The position numbers were made by a program, and so were the translations under genes. Shown piece by piece: positions 54,873 to 63,695 of a stretch of DNA of 64,000 nucleotides. The DNA is from Candidatus Eisenbacteria bacterium (lineage in GTDB: Bacteria > Eisenbacteria > RBG-16-71-46 > JAFGJU01). The stretch's first letter is position 1. The number at the start of each line of letters is the position of its first letter. The notes under the pieces were generated by a model that did not search any database, had not been told where the DNA came from, and saw only the letters and a program-made list of their open reading frames with translations. The stretch is from contig JAPLKG010000018.1 in the NCBI GenBank assembly GCA_026388185.1, positions 1-64,000 on the forward strand, read 5' to 3'.

Positions 54873-55055
54873 AAAGTCACTGCAATTTGGCTGGCAATCA
54901 AAAGTTACAGGGTGGGATAAGGACTCTTGCCGGGGCCCTTGGTGAGAGCGGGATTCTCATTTGTTAGAACTTCACGTCATACGGTTTCTTAACTGTCAGT
55001 GTCACTTGGTGATACCACGTTCTCAGAATCGCGACAGAATTGCGACGACTGGGAC

Positions 55056-56393
55056 TCATTGGGACCGATCTATCCCGAACTTCTTGAGCTTCCTGTACAG
55101 AGTACTTACTGCAAGCCCCAGCGTCTCGGCGGCCTTGTGCTTATCTCCGGCAGCACTGGAGAGAGCGCTGAGGATGGCTTCCCTTTCGGCCTCTTCAAGA
55201 CTCTTGACTCTTTCCTCTCGTCCCCCCCTCATCCCTTTCGCTCCCGCCAGAAGCTGCTCCACCCTCTCTTTCGTAATCACGGGCGCAACGACCACGGTCA
55301 GAACCATGCGCACGAAACTCTCCAGTTCCCTCACGTTGCCTGGCCAGTCGAGGGACGCGAGGACCTGCATTGCCTCGCCTTCAAACTTTTGCGGTGGCAT
55401 GTTGGGGCGCGAGTATTTCCCAACAAAATGATCGAGCAAGAGCGGGATATCTTCTCTCCTGGCCCTGAGTGGCGGCACATGGATTGGAACCACGTGCAGA
55501 CGATAGAAGAGGTCCTCTCTGAAACGACCGGCGCGCACGGCTTCAGCCAGGTCTGCATTGCTCGCAGCAAGGACTCGCGCCTCGAGCTGATGGGCCTCCG
55601 TACTCCCGATGGGTCTTATTTCCTTCTCTTGAAGCGCGCGCAGGAGCTTCGCCTGTACGTGCAGCGGAATGTTTGTGATCTCGTCCAGAAACACGATGCC
55701 TTTTCCTGCTGCCTCAAGAAGCCCTATCTTGTCGCTGTGTGCGTCGGTAAACGAGCCTTTTTTGTGACCGAAGAGCTCGCTCTCGGCTATGCGTTCGCCT
55801 ATCACGCTACAATCAATCGGAACGAACGGCTCGCTCGCCCGCGGACTAAGCTTATGAATCGCCCTGGCAACAAGCTCCTTGCCCGTGCCGGTCTCCCCGA
55901 TTATCAATGCCGTGGCGTCGCTCGAGCTTACCAGCTCTATCATTCTCCTGAGTTCCAGCATGGGGGGCGACTTGCCGACCAGGCCCATGAATTCATATTC
56001 CTTGCCAACGAGATCGACGACTCCGGAGTGCCCGATGAACGCTCGGCGAACCGATTTCTCGAGATCCTTTATGGAGAAAGGCTTCAGCAGATAATCCGAA
56101 GCGCCAAATCTCATGGCCTCAACAACGGATTGAACGGAGCTGAAACCTGTGATCATTATTACCCTGGCGTCGGGCCTCAGCTTCTTTAGCTCACTGAGGG
56201 TCTCGAGCCCGTTCAGTTCCGGCATTTTTATGTCGAGCACGGCAAGACCGATACCGTGCTCTCTGGCGATGTTGATTGCCTGAGTGCCGGAAGAAGCGGA
56301 AAACGTGGCGAAGCCGAGCCTCTTGAGCACCCGCGTGCAGGTGTCCCTGATCGTGGGTTCGTCATCTGCGACCAGAACCTTAAGCTGTTCCAT
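55056..56393 (-). CDS. NtrC-family sigma-54-dependent response regulator
   Basis: The 445-residue protein has a receiver domain (about 1-120, 'VLVADDEPTIRD', phospho-Asp in 'AVLDIKMPELNG'), the AAA+ domain with Walker A 'GETGTGKE' and Walker B 'GKGIVFLDEIT', and a Fis-type HTH ('AAETLGLAVSTLYRKLKKFGI'). The sigma-54 contact loop reads GSFTDA instead of GAFTGA, which may weaken or change its use of sigma-54. The ATG at 56393 with GGAG 8 nt upstream overlaps the kinase stop by 14 nt, so it pairs with the adjacent kinase. Confidence 0.93.
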   Translation of the reverse strand: MEQLKVLVADDEPTIRDTCTRVLKRLGFATFSASSGTQAINIAREHGIGLAVLDIKMPELNGLETLSELKKLRPDARVIMITGFSSVQSVVEAMRFGASDYLLKPFSIKDLEKSVRRAFIGHSGVVDLVGKEYEFMGLVGKSPPMLELRRMIELVSSSDATALIIGETGTGKELVARAIHKLSPRASEPFVPIDCSVIGERIAESELFGHKKGSFTDAHSDKIGLLEAAGKGIVFLDEITNIPLHVQAKLLRALQEKEIRPIGSTEAHQLEARVLAASNADLAEAVRAGRFREDLFYRLHVVPIHVPPLRARREDIPLLLDHFVGKYSRPNMPPQKFEGEAMQVLASLDWPGNVRELESFVRMVLTVVVAPVITKERVEQLLAGAKGMRGGREERVKSLEEAEREAILSALSSAAGDKHKAAETLGLAVSTLYRKLKKFGIDRSQ

Positions 56394-58908
56394 CTCTGCC
56401 ACTCCGGCGTTCATCCGCGGCTGGACCCTCGGGAGGATTGGCCTCCGCCGGGAGCCAGACAGTAAAGGTCGTGCCAACTCCTTGTGTGCTGGAAACCCCT
56501 ATCTCTCCCCCGTGCTCTCGCACGATAGTCTTGCACACCGCAAGTCCCAGCCCGAGACCGTGCGCACTTGTTCCGTCAACGTTGCGTTTTGTGGTGAAGA
56601 CGGGTTCGAATATGTGTTCTATGTGTTCGCCGGCGATTCCGACGCCCGTATCGCTGACCTTGACGAACACCCGTCCTCCTTGAAATCCCGTTTCGACCCG
56701 GAGGATTTTCGGTGCTCTACCACGCATGGCGTCCCTGGCGTTGATGAAGAGATTCAGCAACACTTGCCCTATTTGAGCGCTGTCCATCACCAACTCAGGA
56801 ATTCCCCGGCCGTTTTGTAAGTCTATCTTTATTCCCTCGTTTTCGTACTCTCTGGACAGAAGATCGAGAGTATCACCAATGACCTCCGAAAGACTGGAGG
56901 GTTCCTTGTTAGGTGGAATTCGACGCGCAAATTTGTCCAGCTGCTTCGTTATGCCGCTCGCCCTGCGAAGGGTCTTGAGTATGACTTGAAGATCCTTGCG
57001 CACCTGGCTGGGAAGCGCCTCGTCCTCCAAGATCAATTCTACGTGGTTCTGGATGCCTCCGTGCAGGTTGTTGAACTCGTGCGCGATACCGACGGCGAGA
57101 AACGAGGCCACATCCATTCTCTGGGCGTGAATGACCTGCCGCTGAAGCTCTTTCCAGGCGGTGACGTCCTCTATTATCCCGATGAGTCCGACTTGCTCTC
57201 CAGTGTGATCCGTGATGGAAGAAGGATGAATTCTCACGGGGAAAACTTCACCATTCTTCCGCCGAAACACGGTCTCAATAACGTCCGTCCGTCCTGCGAG
57301 TGCGCGGCCGACCTGACTGAGATGCTCCAAGACATACCCGTTGGGCGAGTAGGGCCGTGGCGTTCCAGCCCCCATCAGTTCTTCCCTGGAATAACCGGTC
57401 ATCTCGCACAAGGCGTCGTTGGCGTCCAAGTAGTCGCCTTGAGCATTGAAGTAGACTATCCCCAATCCCGCCTGTCTCACCAAACTCCTGAACATCTCCT
57501 CGGACGCTTTGAGTTTCGCTTCGGCCATCTTGCGCTCGCTCACGTCACGACTGACGAAGAGAACGTGGTCCTCGTCCAGCATGACTGCACTCACTTCCAG
57601 CGGCACACTAACTCCGTCCTTTGAGACGAAGGTATACTCGGTCCTGACAGACCACGGGTGCGAGCCTCCCTCGAAAATACTCAAGAAGCGATCTCTGTCG
57701 AAATGTTCGACCAAATCCGCGCATTTCACGTCGAGAAGTTCTTCGCGTGAATATCCGGTGAGCTTGCAGCACGCAGGATTGACGTCCACAAGCCGCCCCT
57801 CTCTGTCGACTACCGACATGATATCCACGGCGCTGTTGAAAAGACCCTTGTACTTCCGTTCAGACTTGCTCAGCTGTTCTGCGAGTCTCCTCTGTTCGGC
57901 CTCGGACTTCTCGAGAAGCTTCTCGCGTCTCGTCAGTTCTGTCACGTTTGTAGACGTTCCCAAGAAGCCGTACGGCCGGTTTTCCCTGTCGTGGAGTGGA
58001 ATGATATTGTGTACGAAGTACTCTTCGTTCCCGGTTTTTCTGTCAATGCTTCGCGTTTCTATCCCGGTGACTGCTTTGCGAGTTCTCAGGGCCTCTGCCA
58101 TTCCGGAGACGATCGGCGCACTGGCGGCCGAAGAGTTCGACTCCCCAAGGAGCGCGGGCGCATTCAGCATCAATTCGTCTCGCGAAAAACCGAGTGTGCC
58201 GCGGCTAACGTATGCCAGCTCCCTATTGAGACCCAGTAACCAGACAACATTCTGATCTTGCTCGACGATACTCCTGAAATCGGAAAGCGAGGGATCACCG
58301 GGCTGGATCGCCACCAGCTCTTCACCCTCCAAGGCATAGACGACCTGGGTGTCCACCAGCGGCCTACCGGGTGCCTTCAGTATGCGCAGAGTAGTAGTGC
58401 CTCCCCTCGCGTTGGATTGAACGAGGATCCGAGGTATGTCGCGCAATATTGTGAGTCTATCGTCGGCGAACTGACCTTCCAGGTAGCCGAAGTAGGAAGT
58501 AGAGTCAAGCCAGAAAAGCTGCGAGAATGCCTTGCCCAGGAGCCTGATCAGCGTGAGCTCTGCATGGCTTTGATGCTCTTTCAAAGGTGGTATGCCGACG
58601 ACGAAACAATCACTCCCGTGCGCTGAAGCAAATTCAAGAAAGGCATCAAGCTGTTTCTCGGTGTTTCCCGCAAGATCAAAGCAGAAGCTGGAATCACGCT
58701 CCACCAGCTCGGCGTACTGGCCGTCCTCCGGACGCCAGGTTATGCAAGCCACCGCGCGCCCGCTCTGTCTGGAGGCGCAGGCAAAACGCTCCGCAAGCTT
58801 CCAATAACGTGATGCCTCGTCCACGCACCAGAAGATACAGTCTCCCCGGCGCAGGCCACCGGTCAGCCTGTCGAGACCGGAAATACCCGTCGTGAGGTTG
58901 GAGCTCAT
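56380..58908 (-). CDS. PAS-domain sensor histidine kinase with N-terminal degenerate KaiC-like domain
   Basis: The 842-residue kinase opens with a KaiC/RecA-like segment (residues 1-230, 'LTTGISGLDRLTGGLRRGDCIFWCVDEASRYWKLAERFA') in which no Walker A GxxGxGKT is present, so ATP hydrolysis there is unlikely. Three PAS domains follow (about 230-345, 355-475, 480-600). The kinase core has the H-box 'VGIAHEFNNLHGGIQNHVE', N-box 'LLNLFINARDAM', and G-boxes 'KVSDTGVGI' and 'HGLGLGLAVCKTIV'. No membrane helix is seen, so it senses a cytoplasmic signal. It overlaps the NtrC-type regulator gene. GGAGGG lies 6 nt before the ATG. Confidence 0.93.
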   Translation of the reverse strand: MSSNLTTGISGLDRLTGGLRRGDCIFWCVDEASRYWKLAERFACASRQSGRAVACITWRPEDGQYAELVERDSSFCFDLAGNTEKQLDAFLEFASAHGSDCFVVGIPPLKEHQSHAELTLIRLLGKAFSQLFWLDSTSYFGYLEGQFADDRLTILRDIPRILVQSNARGGTTTLRILKAPGRPLVDTQVVYALEGEELVAIQPGDPSLSDFRSIVEQDQNVVWLLGLNRELAYVSRGTLGFSRDELMLNAPALLGESNSSAASAPIVSGMAEALRTRKAVTGIETRSIDRKTGNEEYFVHNIIPLHDRENRPYGFLGTSTNVTELTRREKLLEKSEAEQRRLAEQLSKSERKYKGLFNSAVDIMSVVDREGRLVDVNPACCKLTGYSREELLDVKCADLVEHFDRDRFLSIFEGGSHPWSVRTEYTFVSKDGVSVPLEVSAVMLDEDHVLFVSRDVSERKMAEAKLKASEEMFRSLVRQAGLGIVYFNAQGDYLDANDALCEMTGYSREELMGAGTPRPYSPNGYVLEHLSQVGRALAGRTDVIETVFRRKNGEVFPVRIHPSSITDHTGEQVGLIGIIEDVTAWKELQRQVIHAQRMDVASFLAVGIAHEFNNLHGGIQNHVELILEDEALPSQVRKDLQVILKTLRRASGITKQLDKFARRIPPNKEPSSLSEVIGDTLDLLSREYENEGIKIDLQNGRGIPELVMDSAQIGQVLLNLFINARDAMRGRAPKILRVETGFQGGRVFVKVSDTGVGIAGEHIEHIFEPVFTTKRNVDGTSAHGLGLGLAVCKTIVREHGGEIGVSSTQGVGTTFTVWLPAEANPPEGPAADERRSGRDGTA

Positions 58909-58969
58909 GGCTACCCTCCGCAGCCCAAGCGACACTCAGCGATCGCCGACTACCCGACTAGCGCGGCGG

Positions 58970-59473
58970 CTACTTCATCTCAAACACCATCTCGCAGCAA
59001 TCCTCGCCGCGCCCCATGCATTTCTTTATCGTGCAGGTGAGCCGAGGGTCGACTATCTTCACGGCCTCCATCTCGAACTCGTCGTACGCTCTACAGAGCT
59101 CGGGAGTAGATTCTTTCGGCGGATCATCGTACAGAGGGCACTTTAGCCAGCGAAACACGGCTTTCTTTTCCGTGGCGCCCGGCTCCATCTCGACCAGCAT
59201 TCCGAGTGTTTGTTCGGCAAGAAGAAGATACTCGGCCATACCCTTTGCGTTGCGCGGAAAACGGCCCGAGTCGAAGGCCTTGGGAACCTGCATCCTTGCC
59301 ACGCGGCGCTGGCCTTCCTTGACTGCCTCGATTCCCTTCTCACCGAGGAGATCGACGACTGCGCGACCCATCTGTCCCCAGATGATTCCGTAGCTTCGGC
59401 AGGCCGCCGTCCAAGTCTTCTCGGCTGGCTTGTCTTTGAGAGACTGCGGTAGTTCCTTCAAGACTGTGCCCAT
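58970..59473 (-). CDS. L-2-amino-thiazoline-4-carboxylic acid hydrolase-like protein
   Basis: The 167-residue protein resembles ATC-hydrolase-family sequences: 'AACRSYGIIWGQMGRAVVDLLGEKGIEAVKEGQR' and the C-terminal 'RLTCTIKKCMGRGEDCCEMVFEM' with its cysteines. The family hydrolyses thiazoline derivatives in L-cysteine formation, but most members are untested. It ends in the same DPR-...-C-...-C-...-F pattern as the DUF6125 gene at 43830. GGAGG lies 7 nt before the ATG. It lies on the same strand as, and 61 nt before, the kinase gene. Confidence 0.75.
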   Translation of the reverse strand: MGTVLKELPQSLKDKPAEKTWTAACRSYGIIWGQMGRAVVDLLGEKGIEAVKEGQRRVARMQVPKAFDSGRFPRNAKGMAEYLLLAEQTLGMLVEMEPGATEKKAVFRWLKCPLYDDPPKESTPELCRAYDEFEMEAVKIVDPRLTCTIKKCMGRGEDCCEMVFEMK

Positions 59474-59667
59474 GAAATGACCTCCTTCCAGAAAAGCGGC
59501 AAGAGCGACCGATTATCACCAGGGTGCCCGGTTGAGCACTCTCCAGCATACCACGTGGTGAGGCTCCGCGCCACTGCCGAGCCTCCAATCCAAATCGGCG
59601 GGCACAGGGGGAAAGTCGGCGTCTGAGCGGGGCGAGCGGCGCTGAAAGTGCTCTGAGCGGGGATTCG

Positions 59668-59696
59668 TTGACTTGAGGCGTGCCGAACGGTATAAT
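59668..59696 (+). promoter_or_regulatory. Sigma-70 promoter of tRNA-Asn
   Basis: TTGACT (59668-59673), a 17-bp spacer and TATAAT (59691-59696), with a start near 59703, about 90 nt before the tRNA. Nothing else was seen in the 321-nt stretch 59474-59794. Confidence 0.75.
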
Positions 59697-59794
59697 AACG
59701 TGCGTGCAAAAGGTGCCCCAGAATGGTGTGGTGCACGGGTGAGGGCAGTTATCTGGGGACAGACACAACAAAAACGGTCAACAACGTAGTTGGT

Positions 59795-59869
59795 TCCTCA
59801 GTAGCTCAATGGTAGAGCATCCGGCTGTTAACCGGAGGGTTGTAGGTTCAAATCCTACCTGAGGAGCCA
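59795..59869 (+). tRNA. tRNA-Asn (anticodon GTT)
   Basis: A 75-nt cloverleaf with 7-bp acceptor stem (TCCTCAG/CTGAGGA), D-arm GCTC...GAGC, anticodon stem TCCGG/CCGGA around CTGTTAA (anticodon GTT at 59827-59829), T-arm GTAGG-TTCAAAT-CCTAC and an encoded CCA. Its 3' end overlaps the C-terminal codons of a recombinase remnant on the other strand. Confidence 0.97.
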
Positions 59870-60199
59870 CTCTTGTATCCCAATGCGTGCTCCCTCACTG
59901 ACCGGCCCTGGCGCGGCAACACGCCCGTACAGGGCCAATTTCATTGAGTCCGACGCCAATTCCACCCGGTTCACCACCAGTTTCACGAGGTCTTTCTGCT
60001 GATACGGTGGTATCTGCCCAAAGACGTCGCCGAACTCGCCGAGAGCCCGCATCACGTCCCGATGACTCACCGACTCGCGCTCTATCTCCCTGATAGCCTG
60101 TTCCACTTCTTGAATCCCGGTCTCAACCCCCTCTCGTCTATCGCCTAACTCTTCTAGTGTCTCTCGTACGAAAACCTCGCCTGACCTTACCCCGTTGTT
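59855..60199 (-). pseudogene. Truncated serine recombinase (C-terminal remnant), likely island integrase
   Basis: An open frame of about 115 codons ends in the tRNA-Asn 3' end (stop at 59855-59857). The sequence is a charged coiled coil (VFVRETLEELGDRREG..) leading to 'ALGEFGDVFGQIPPYQQKDLVKLVVNRVEL', the typical C-terminal part of large serine recombinases that follows the zinc ribbon. The catalytic N-terminal domain is absent. Reading back, a TAG at 60200-60202 closes the frame close to the IS left end at 60233. It most likely broke when the IS inserted or by a later deletion. Confidence 0.7.
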
Positions 60200-60238
60200 C
60201 TATCCAATCCCAGAGCTAGTCCTGGACGTCTTTGACCC

Positions 60239-61084
60239 CTACCCAGAAACTGATCCAGCCAAAATTGGAGTTTTCTGGCCCTGCGAGCTCATAGCGAACT
60301 GCTCGGCGAACTGCCGTGGCGTCAAATCACCGAGCGAGCTATGAGGCCGAAACACATTGTACTCCTCGCGCCACTTCTCTATTTTCTCCCTGGCATCCTC
60401 CATCGACAAGAACCAATTCACGTTCAGGCATTCATCCCGAAACGTTCCATTGAATGACTCGATCATCGCGTTGTCACCGGGCTTGCCGGGCCTCGAGAAA
60501 TCCAGCGTGACCGCATGTTCGTAGGCCCACTTGTCCAAAACCTTAGAAATGAACTCGCTCCCGTTGTCGCATTGTATGCGATCAGGAACACCCCGCTCCT
60601 TCACGAGCCGCCGCACGACGGCGACGACTTCCGCTCCCGTGATGCCCTGACCGGCCTCGATCGCCAGGCACTCACGACTATAATTATCCACTACCGTTAA
60701 CACCCGAAACCGCCGACCATTGAAAAGACTGTCCACGACAAAATCCATGCTCCAACACGCGTTTGGATACTCCACCACCGGCCGATCCATCCGACGGCTG
60801 CCCGTCACATGTCGACGAGGACGTCTGCGGCGCAAGTTCAGACTCTCCTCGCAGTAGATCCGATACACCCGCTTGTGATTGACGCACCAGCCCTCGCGTC
60901 GAAGCAGGATATGAATCCGAAGGTATCCGTACCGAACCCGCGTCTCCGCTATCTCACGAATCCGCATCCGCAAAGCCACATCGTCTCTCCTGTGCGATCT
61001 GTACCGATGTGACGCCCGCCATATCTCCACCACCTCGCATGCCCGCCGTTCGCTCACCCGATACGCCTCCTGCAGATGCTCCAC
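60239..61084 (-). CDS. IS3-family transposase OrfB (DDE)
   Basis: The 281-residue catalytic protein has the DDE triad: D in '[17 protein letters not shown]', D in '[12 protein letters not shown]' and E in '[16 protein letters not shown]'. Upstream of its GTG, the frame continues ('[13 protein letters not shown]') into the OrfA region, so the usual product is an OrfAB fusion made by -1 frameshifting. It has an apparently intact sequence. Confidence 0.93.
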   Translation of the reverse strand: MEHLQEAYRVSERRACEVVEIWRASHRYRSHRRDDVALRMRIREIAETRVRYGYLRIHILLRREGWCVNHKRVYRIYCEESLNLRRRRPRRHVTGSRRMDRPVVEYPNACWSMDFVVDSLFNGRRFRVLTVVDNYSRECLAIEAGQGITGAEVVAVVRRLVKERGVPDRIQCDNGSEFISKVLDKWAYEHAVTLDFSRPGKPGDNAMIESFNGTFRDECLNVNWFLSMEDAREKIEKWREEYNVFRPHSSLGDLTPRQFAEQFAMSSQGQKTPILAGSVSG

Positions 61085-61107
61085 GCGCTCTCGCTTCTGG
61101 GCTGGCC

Positions 61108-61380
61108 TTAGAGCTTTTTTGACAGCACGTCCTGCAGCATCTGCTTATCCAGACTCAGGTCCGCCACCATACGCTTCAGCCGACGGTTCTCCTCCTCCAA
61201 CTGCCTCAGACGTCTGAGCTCCGAAATCCCCAACCCCCCGTACTTCCTCTTCCACCGAAAGAACGTCTGCTCACTGATCCCCACCTTCCGGCAGACCTCC
61301 ACCACCCGCGTGCCCGTCTCAGCCTGGCGCAAAACAAACGCAATCTGCTCCTCCGTGAACTTCGACTTCCTCATGGACAA
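61108..61380 (-). CDS. IS3-family transposase OrfA
   Basis: The 90-residue protein has a helix-turn-helix ('[25 protein letters not shown]') and a leucine zipper ('[25 protein letters not shown]') for DNA binding and dimerisation. It ends at the frameshift site, and upstream of it lies the right end of the element. Confidence 0.93.
   Translation of the reverse strand: MSMRKSKFTEEQIAFVLRQAETGTRVVEVCRKVGISEQTFFRWKRKYGGLGISELRRLRQLEEENRRLKRMVADLSLDKQMLQDVLSKKL
61114..61120 (-). other. Programmed -1 frameshift slippery site of the IS
   Basis: On the minus strand, A-AAA-AAG near the end of OrfA. In the 0 frame OrfA ends 'LSKKL'; the -1 frame runs on into OrfB without a stop. Confidence 0.7.
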
Positions 61381-61553
61381 AACCCCCTTCCAGAGACAGA
61401 GATTTTGCCAGAAAACTCACATTATGAGTGGATCATTTTTGCGGGGGGAGGTCCAGGATAGCCCTCTACACAGGAGATGTGATACCACACCAAGAAGCGA
61501 ACTATCGATCTAAGAAGGAACTCAAAGCCAGCCCATCTGCGCCGGTCAAGGGC

Positions 61554-62156
61554 TCATTTTGCCTCGTGACGCCGGGAGGCCTCATACGTGCTGGGCGGTA
61601 TCCTCCTCGGAGGGGGAGGAAAGGCCACCTGTACCCGGTGCAGGTGGAGGTTCTCCTCCGCCCAGGGTGAGAACTCTACATCAGGGTCGGCACCTACACG
61701 GGTGAAGATTCTGACGATCTCTGTGGCGGACACAAAGTAGAGTCTTGAACCGCGTTCTCGATCGGACGAGAAGTATACTCCGTGGAACCCACCGTCATAG
61801 CCGACAGCTACGCCAAAGACGTAGCTGTGCACAATCTGACTACAGACGAACGCAAGACCCCGCTGGTGGCGCTGCGGTTTGGTGAGATTATAGTAGAACT
61901 CGAGAATCGGAGCGTATTCCTCGCGCATGCGCGAGAGCCCGCGTCCGAAAAGCAGGAGACGGACCTGGAGACTTCGTGCCCTGAGGGACATCTTGCCCGC
62001 TTCGAAGATCTTGCGCACAGAATAGAACCCCAACATGATGTCTTGTTCGGTTCGCGTGAACGAGACATGTGTCCACCGAAGCTGGGACTGGCGCGCCTCT
62101 AGCCGGCGCGCGCGCCGTAGAAGGTCGCGACGCCAAATGTCCGGATCCTTAATCAT
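61554..62156 (-). CDS. Uncharacterised island protein
   Basis: The 200-residue protein was not recognised. It starts with a basic helical region ('WRRDLLRRARRLEARQSQLRW'), then 'TRTEQDIMLGFYSVRKIFEAGKMSLRAR', a central 'LAFVCSQIVHSYVFGVAVGYDGGFHGVYFSSDRERG', and a Pro-rich C-terminus. It has no signal peptide. Its 200 open codons and protein-like composition support coding. It lies just beyond the IS, in a segment probably carried by the tRNA-associated island. Confidence 0.65.
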   Translation of the reverse strand: MIKDPDIWRRDLLRRARRLEARQSQLRWTHVSFTRTEQDIMLGFYSVRKIFEAGKMSLRARSLQVRLLLFGRGLSRMREEYAPILEFYYNLTKPQRHQRGLAFVCSQIVHSYVFGVAVGYDGGFHGVYFSSDRERGSRLYFVSATEIVRIFTRVGADPDVEFSPWAEENLHLHRVQVAFPPPPRRIPPSTYEASRRHEAK

Positions 62157-62510
62157 GCTGGTCCCGTGCTATTCCAAGGCCTCCGACTACGCCTCGTGCC
62201 CTTTCCAGATAAGCACCCTTAGAGTGTGTTCCTCTCCGCCCAACACTCTCTGCTTAATCAGCCACAGCCAGCGTAGCCGTGAATCATCTGCCTGTCAATC
62301 CCTGAATGCGCACAAAACACGAAAGAGCAAGGCCGCCCATTAGGACGGTCCTCGCTCAGCTCGCTACTTCTTCCCCGCCATCACAGCTCTCAGCTTATTT
62401 CCAAGCGTCCCACCCTTGTTGCCGACGCGCTCACGTGGCCCGACGTGTTTATCGGCTTAGGGATAGGCTGAACGACACGCATGAGGGGCAAGAAATCGTC
62501 GCTCTGCGCG

Positions 62511-63695
62511 CTATTCCTTGTCGCCCTCCATGCGTTTGTTGGTCCTTCCGTCGTTCCGTTGTGGCTCGTTCAGGCGATCAGGTCGATAACTATGCATCTC
62601 GACCACGATCTTGGCCTCGCCTCTCCCCTTCGCATCTTGCTCCTTGGCGATCTTGTCCAATCTATCAGCGATCTTTCGCGCCGCTTGCGACATGGTCTTG
62701 TCCTCCCGGGAGGTGGTGAAGACATGTGGTCCCTTCCTGACGATCCCCACGAGGCGTCTTCCCTTCTCCAAGTTCAATGTCAAACGAGGCTTCTTGAGAT
62801 GGCCCTCCGAAAAAGCGAGTTTGTCCGCATGAAACAGGAAGATGACGAGGTCTCTCTCCTCGGCCGACTGTGCAAGACGTTTGGCGAGCCAGAGGACGGA
62901 GCAGTTGTGGCACCGTGTGACCATCTCTAATGCTTGTAGGTACAGCCGAATTGCACTCTCGCCGTTGAAATACAGACGCTGCCGGAAGATGAAGCCGATG
63001 CTCGCAGTGTAGTAGTAAGTGATCTGGTGACGGGCATCGTCGCGATGCCATGTCGCAACATCCTCGATTCCGGTCGGCTCGTGGGACAATAGGTGCTCGG
63101 TTTCTTCGAAGTTGGGCATGGTCTCCCGGTTAAGAACTGGGTAGAGCCCCACACTGAACACCCCCCTTCTTCCCAGCATCACGTTCAAAGCATGCAACAG
63201 GTCGGGTGCGTAGATGGGTTGCTTGATTCCAAAGCAACCAAGCATGCCGTCGAAGTCAAGACACCAATGGTGCTTGAGCGCGGTATTTACATTGCGCAGT
63301 CCTCTCTCAAGGGTCTTCGTGCCAGCGAATCCGCAACCTAGCACGTACTCCTCATGGGCAGGGTTGGCCACCTTCCGCGCGACAATGTCTAGTGCGTCAG
63401 CAGGGAATGCGACATCGAGTTCGGCGTCGATAGCCTCCTTAAGGTCGGTAAGTGCAACGAGCGGCTTCTGGTGCACGAGGGCTTTCATGCAATCGTGCAC
63501 GACAGTTCTGAATTCGGCAATCCCGCGGACCAGCGCCATACATTTCTCACGATTATCTATTTCGGACTCATCCTCAAGGATGACACGCTTGAGTTGGTCT
63601 ACAAAGGGCAGTTGTCGGGCTGAATCGGGTGCAGTCCTCAGAAGCTCGAACGTCCCGTCCCGATTGACCTCAACTATGTAGTGCGATTTGTTCAT
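62511..63695 (-). CDS. Uncharacterised island protein, 394 residues
   Basis: The protein is not recognised and has no signal peptide or membrane helix. The N-terminus is 'MNKSHYIVEVNRDGTFELLR', the middle has 'YVLGCGFAGTKTLERGLRNVNTALKHHWCLDFDGMLGCFG', and a later segment 'DARHQITYYYTASIGFIFRQRLYFNGES' suggests a mixed alpha/beta fold. It ends in a charged linker. Its ATG overlaps the previous stop by one base (TAATG), so it is translated together with the upstream gene. The 354-nt gap before the 61554 gene (62157-62510) shows no gene that I would support. Confidence 0.7.
   Translation of the reverse strand: MNKSHYIVEVNRDGTFELLRTAPDSARQLPFVDQLKRVILEDESEIDNREKCMALVRGIAEFRTVVHDCMKALVHQKPLVALTDLKEAIDAELDVAFPADALDIVARKVANPAHEEYVLGCGFAGTKTLERGLRNVNTALKHHWCLDFDGMLGCFGIKQPIYAPDLLHALNVMLGRRGVFSVGLYPVLNRETMPNFEETEHLLSHEPTGIEDVATWHRDDARHQITYYYTASIGFIFRQRLYFNGESAIRLYLQALEMVTRCHNCSVLWLAKRLAQSAEERDLVIFLFHADKLAFSEGHLKKPRLTLNLEKGRRLVGIVRKGPHVFTTSREDKTMSQAARKIADRLDKIAKEQDAKGRGEAKIVVEMHSYRPDRLNEPQRNDGRTNKRMEGDKE

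Larger units (their letters stand above)
60233..61455 (-). mobile_element. IS3-family insertion sequence (IS407-like), about 1.22 kb
   Basis: The element is bounded on the plus strand by TGACCCCTACCCAG at 60233 and, in reverse orientation, TGGACCTCCCCCCG ending at 61455. These are imperfect terminal inverted repeats that both continue into a TGATCCA motif. It encodes OrfA and OrfB in the IS3 arrangement. I could not identify a target-site duplication in the flanking bases, and the exact left border may shift by about 10 bp (a TGGACG occurs at 60223). Confidence 0.85.

Noticed and set aside
62364-62456. A 31-codon frame on the minus strand reading like a conserved tail (..VGNKGGTLGNKLRAVMAGKK)
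   Set aside because: It is protein-like, but it has no upstream start codon and is closed by TAA at 62457-62459. It may be a gene fragment, but I cannot support it.
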